Shown in pieces: positions 21,375 through 23,805 of a stretch of 23,805 bases of DNA; position 1 is the first letter of the stretch, and each line of letters begins with the position of its first letter. Source of the DNA: CAZBDU01 sp964490725 (lineage in GTDB: Bacteria > Spirochaetota > Spirochaetia > SZUA-6 > DRHE01); assembly GCA_964490725.1 (NCBI GenBank), contig CAZBDU010000089.1, positions 1 to 23,805 on the forward strand. The letters are read 5' to 3'. The notes below the pieces were generated by a model. The model ran no database searches and was not told the DNA's origin. It saw only the letters and a list, made by a program, of their open reading frames with translations. The position numbers were made by a program, and so were the translations under genes.

Positions 21375-22565
21375 GTGAAAAGCTACGAGGAGATCAACAG
21401 AAAGATAGAGGCGCGCAAGGCGGTGGTGCTGACCGCCGAGGAGGTCATCGACTACGTGGAGAAGAAGGGTCCGGAGCGGGCGGCCGCCGAGGTGGACGTG
21501 GTCACAACGGCCACCTTCGGGCCCATGTGCTCCTCGGGGTGCTTTCTCAACTTCGGTCACAGCAAGCCCAAGATCCGCATCACCGAGGCCTGGATCGACG
21601 AGGTGGCCGTGTACAGCGGGGTGGCGGCCGTGGACGCCTACCTGGGGGCCACGCAGCTGCGCCGCGGCGATCCCGCCAACATGAGCTATCCCGGAGAGTT
21701 CCGCTTCGGCGGAGGGCACGTCATCGAGAAGCTGGTGGCGGGCGAGGAGTGCGAGCTCGTGGGCCTGTCCTACGGAACGGACGACTACCCGCGGCGGGAG
21801 GTGCGCACCCGCTTCACCATGGGCGAGCTCAACCAGGCGATCATGGTCAACCCCCGCAACTGCTACCAGAACTACAACGTGGCGGTCAACTGCTCGGACC
21901 GGCCAATCTACACCTATCTGGGAATGCTTAAGGCGGGGATGAAGAACTGCACCTACTGCTCGGCAGGCCAGCTCTCCCCCCTGTTGAACGATCCTCTCTA
22001 CGAGACCATCGGCATCGGCACCCGGGTCTGGCTTGCCGGGGCCCAGGGGCACGTCTACGCCGAGGGGACCCAGCACGGTCCCACCTGCGAGCGCACCCCG
22101 GAGGGGGTGCCGGCCGAAGGCGCCGGGACCCTGGCGCTCACCGCCGACATGAAGGAGATGCGTCCGCAGTTCGTGCGGGGGGTGAGCCTGCGCGGCTACG
22201 GGGTCTCCCTGGCCCTGGGGGTGGGGATCCCCATCCCGATTCTCAACCCCGGGATTCTGAAGCGTACGGCGGTGCGGGACCGCGACATCCTGGCGCCGGT
22301 GGTGGACTACTCCAGCGACTACCCCCAGCGCACCGGAAAGGTGCTGGCCAGGGTGAGCTACCAGGAGCTGCGCAGCGGCGAGATCACGGTGCAGGATCGC
22401 ACGGTGGAGGTGGGAAGCCTCTCCTCCTACGCGAAGGCGCAGGAGATCGCCACACTCCTGCAGGATGAGATCAGGAGGGGCGAGTTCCTGCTGGCCCGCC
22501 CCTTCAGGGCCCTGCCCCGGGAGAAGAGCTTCCACGGCATGGAGATCCGGGAGAGCCGGAGATGA
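21375..22565 (+). CDS. DUF39 homocysteine biosynthesis protein (MA1821-like)
   Basis: 396 residues of the DUF39 family. In Methanosarcina acetivorans the homologue MA1821 helps convert aspartate semialdehyde plus sulfide to homocysteine. Family blocks seen: VVTTATFGPMCSSGCFLNFG (C52 in CSSG is the natural candidate for the conserved persulfide-forming Cys), GGGHVIEKLVAGEE, PRNCYQNYN (C163) and CTYCSAGQLSPLLNDP. No C-terminal CBS pair is present, unlike the archaeal protein as I remember it. GTG 21375 was chosen: the family N-terminus begins here (KSYEEINRKI), GGGAG lies six bases upstream, and the earlier ATG 21327 falls inside the -10 box. The stop overlaps the NIL/ferredoxin gene as ATGA. 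It supports sulfide-based methionine synthesis in an anaerobe. Confidence 0.88.
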   Translation: MKSYEEINRKIEARKAVVLTAEEVIDYVEKKGPERAAAEVDVVTTATFGPMCSSGCFLNFGHSKPKIRITEAWIDEVAVYSGVAAVDAYLGATQLRRGDPANMSYPGEFRFGGGHVIEKLVAGEECELVGLSYGTDDYPRREVRTRFTMGELNQAIMVNPRNCYQNYNVAVNCSDRPIYTYLGMLKAGMKNCTYCSAGQLSPLLNDPLYETIGIGTRVWLAGAQGHVYAEGTQHGPTCERTPEGVPAEGAGTLALTADMKEMRPQFVRGVSLRGYGVSLALGVGIPIPILNPGILKRTAVRDRDILAPVVDYSSDYPQRTGKVLARVSYQELRSGEITVQDRTVEVGSLSSYAKAQEIATLLQDEIRRGEFLLARPFRALPREKSFHGMEIRESRR

Positions 22566-22972
22566 CCACCAGGCGGCTGCTGCTGTACTTTCCCAAGAGC
22601 GAGACCGAGAAGCCCATCGTCTATCACCTGGTGAAGGACTACGGCCTGGTGATCAACATCTTCCGCGCCAAGGTGACTCCCGAGGAGTACGGGTACCTGG
22701 TGCTGGACGTGACCGGCTCGCAGGAGCAGATCGAGGCCGGCATGGAGTTTGTGCGCACCTTCAACGTTCAGATCGACCCGGCGAACAAGGGGGTGCGCTG
22801 GGAGCGGGAGCGGTGCACCGACTGCGGCAACTGCCTGCCCCACTGCCCGACGGAGGCCCTGTACTTTTCGGATCCCGGAAGCCGGAGCGTGGCGTTTCGG
22901 GCGGACCTGTGCATCGAGTGCCTGGCCTGCCTGGACAACTGCCCCTTCGCCGCCTGTTCGTCGATTCTCTGA
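22562..22972 (+). CDS. NIL-domain ferredoxin (MA1822-like), homocysteine biosynthesis
   Basis: 136 residues. The N-terminal NIL domain (about 1-75: RLLLYFPKSETEKPIVYHLV, GYLVLDVTGSQEQIEAGMEF) is a ligand-binding fold also found in methionine ABC transporters. Two 4Fe-4S motifs follow: CTDCGNCLPHCP and CIECLACLDNCP. The archaeal counterpart, MA1822, works with the DUF39 protein and probably supplies electrons or helps mature the persulfide enzyme. It overlaps the DUF39 gene by four bases, so the two are translationally coupled, and it ends 25 bases before the UPF0280 gene. Confidence 0.9.
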   Translation: MTTRRLLLYFPKSETEKPIVYHLVKDYGLVINIFRAKVTPEEYGYLVLDVTGSQEQIEAGMEFVRTFNVQIDPANKGVRWERERCTDCGNCLPHCPTEALYFSDPGSRSVAFRADLCIECLACLDNCPFAACSSIL

Positions 22973-22997
22973 AGGCCTGCGGGAGGCGGGAGATCGC

Positions 22998-23762
22998 ATG
23001 CGCAGCTATCTGAGCTTCACGTTCAAGGAGGCCACTTTCAGGATCAGCTCTCCCGCCAGCGCCACCATCATCCGCGAGGTGCGGCGGCAGCGGGCGCTGC
23101 TGGAGCGCTACATCGCCGGCCACCCGGCCTTCCGCACCGCCATGGAGCCGCTCCCCCTCCGGGGGGAGGCCCCGGAGATCGTCCGGCGCATGGCGAGGGC
23201 GGCGCAGACCGTGGGGGTGGGGCCGATGGCGGCCGTGGCGGGCGCGGTGGCGCAGATGGCCGCGGAGGCGGCGCTGGCCGCCGGGGCGACGGAGGCGATC
23301 GTGGAAAACGGGGGCGACGTTTACCTGGCCTCGCCCGAGGCCGTGGTGGTGGCGCTGCACGCCGGGGATCACCCCCTGTCCGGACGCCTGGCGCTGCGGG
23401 TGAGCCCGGAGGAAATGCCCGTGGGGATCTGCTCCTCCTCCAGCCGCATGGGGCACTCCGTCAGCCTGGGGCGCTGCGACCTGGCCACCGTGGCGGCCGA
23501 CCAGGCGGCGCTGGCCGACGCGGCCGCCACCCTGGCCTGCAATCTGGTGGGGAGCCCGCAGGACGTGGAGGCGGCGCTGGAGCGGATCTGCGCCCTTTCC
23601 GGCGTGCGGGGGGCGTTGATCGTCCAGGGGGACCGCGTGGGCGCCGCCGGGGCGTTGCCGGAGCTGGTGCGGCACAGCGACGAAGAGGTGCGTCACAAGG
23701 TCTCCAGACACCCCCAGAGCGATCCCCTGGCCTACCGCCCGGTGAAATGGCGGGAGCTGTGA
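22998..23762 (+). CDS. UPF0280 (ApbE-like) sulfide-assimilation protein, MA1715-like
   Basis: 254 residues of UPF0280, a family with an ApbE-like fold. Conserved blocks: GPMAAVAGAVAQ, VENGGDVYLAS, GICSSSSRMGHSVSLGRCDL and ATVAADQAALADAAATLACN. The Methanosarcina homologue MA1715 promotes efficient sulfide assimilation into homocysteine, so its place here as third gene of the DUF39-NIL cassette fits. ATG 22998 has GGGAG five bases upstream and opens the family N-terminus (RSYLSFTFKEATFRI); the longer upstream frame only shadows the NIL/ferredoxin gene. The stop at 23762 is complete; 43 bases with no visible feature follow to the window end. Confidence 0.88.
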   Translation: MRSYLSFTFKEATFRISSPASATIIREVRRQRALLERYIAGHPAFRTAMEPLPLRGEAPEIVRRMARAAQTVGVGPMAAVAGAVAQMAAEAALAAGATEAIVENGGDVYLASPEAVVVALHAGDHPLSGRLALRVSPEEMPVGICSSSSRMGHSVSLGRCDLATVAADQAALADAAATLACNLVGSPQDVEAALERICALSGVRGALIVQGDRVGAAGALPELVRHSDEEVRHKVSRHPQSDPLAYRPVKWREL

Positions 23763-23805
23763 AGCGTGGCTTGCGCCCGCGCTGGCGCCGGGGCCGCCGC
23801 TGACC

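Noticed and set aside
19851..22535. Minus-strand frame of 894 codons spanning the aldo/keto reductase and DUF39 region
   Set aside because: It overlaps the real minus-strand reductase in another frame and is antisense to the DUF39 gene; no protein family is recognisable in it.
1..23805. Mobile elements, CRISPR arrays, tRNA or rRNA genes
   Set aside because: I found no transposase or integrase motifs, no regularly spaced repeats and no tRNA- or rRNA-like stretches on either strand.

Overview
The window is GC-rich bacterial chromosome with tightly packed genes on both strands and no tRNA, rRNA, CRISPR array or insertion sequence that I can see. The best taxonomic clue is the 516-residue protein at 2315-3865, which I recognise as DUF5312, a family I know only from spirochaetes. 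A PHP phosphoesterase fused to two ACT domains, outer-membrane barrel proteins and several Fe-S proteins fit an anaerobic, diderm spirochaete (Spirochaetota). I could not confirm this by database search.

Layout. 77-940 encodes a double 4Fe-4S cluster protein that converges on, and shares its last bases with, the GTPase gene hflX (937-2307, minus), which lies in an operon with the DUF5312 gene. Divergent from these, 4019-7602 encodes an exported metallopeptidase/beta-propeller/outer-membrane-barrel fusion overlapping a monoacylglycerol-lipase-like hydrolase. Then come a small outer-membrane barrel protein (minus), a GNAT acetyltransferase (plus), a membrane diguanylate cyclase (minus) and a MerR regulator (plus). 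A 585-bp stretch (11312-11896) holds the decayed 3' end of a sugar epimerase gene.

11897-18040 is a six-gene signalling operon with overlapping or nearly abutting genes: a PAS-PAS-GGDEF-EAL protein, an RsbW-like HATPase, a STAS-like antagonist, a PilZ-like/SAM-methyltransferase resembling the PhcB quorum-signal synthase, a membrane-anchored SpoIIE/PP2C phosphatase and a degenerate PilZ protein. Together they look like a partner-switching phosphorelay joined to c-di-GMP turnover and to synthesis of a methylated (probably fatty-acid-derived) molecule. It recalls the SiaABCD module but has a methyltransferase in it. This is the most interesting system in the window.

The right end holds the PHP-ACT-ACT gene, an Fe-S aldo/keto reductase (minus) and, divergent from the reductase, a three-gene cassette (DUF39, NIL/ferredoxin, UPF0280) whose archaeal counterparts assimilate sulfide into homocysteine.

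Two window-wide patterns stand out. Several transcription units have sigma70-like promoters whose -10 box lies only 5-9 nt before the start codon with no Shine-Dalgarno, suggesting leaderless mRNAs. Several stop codons also lie inside GC-rich hairpins without U-tracts.
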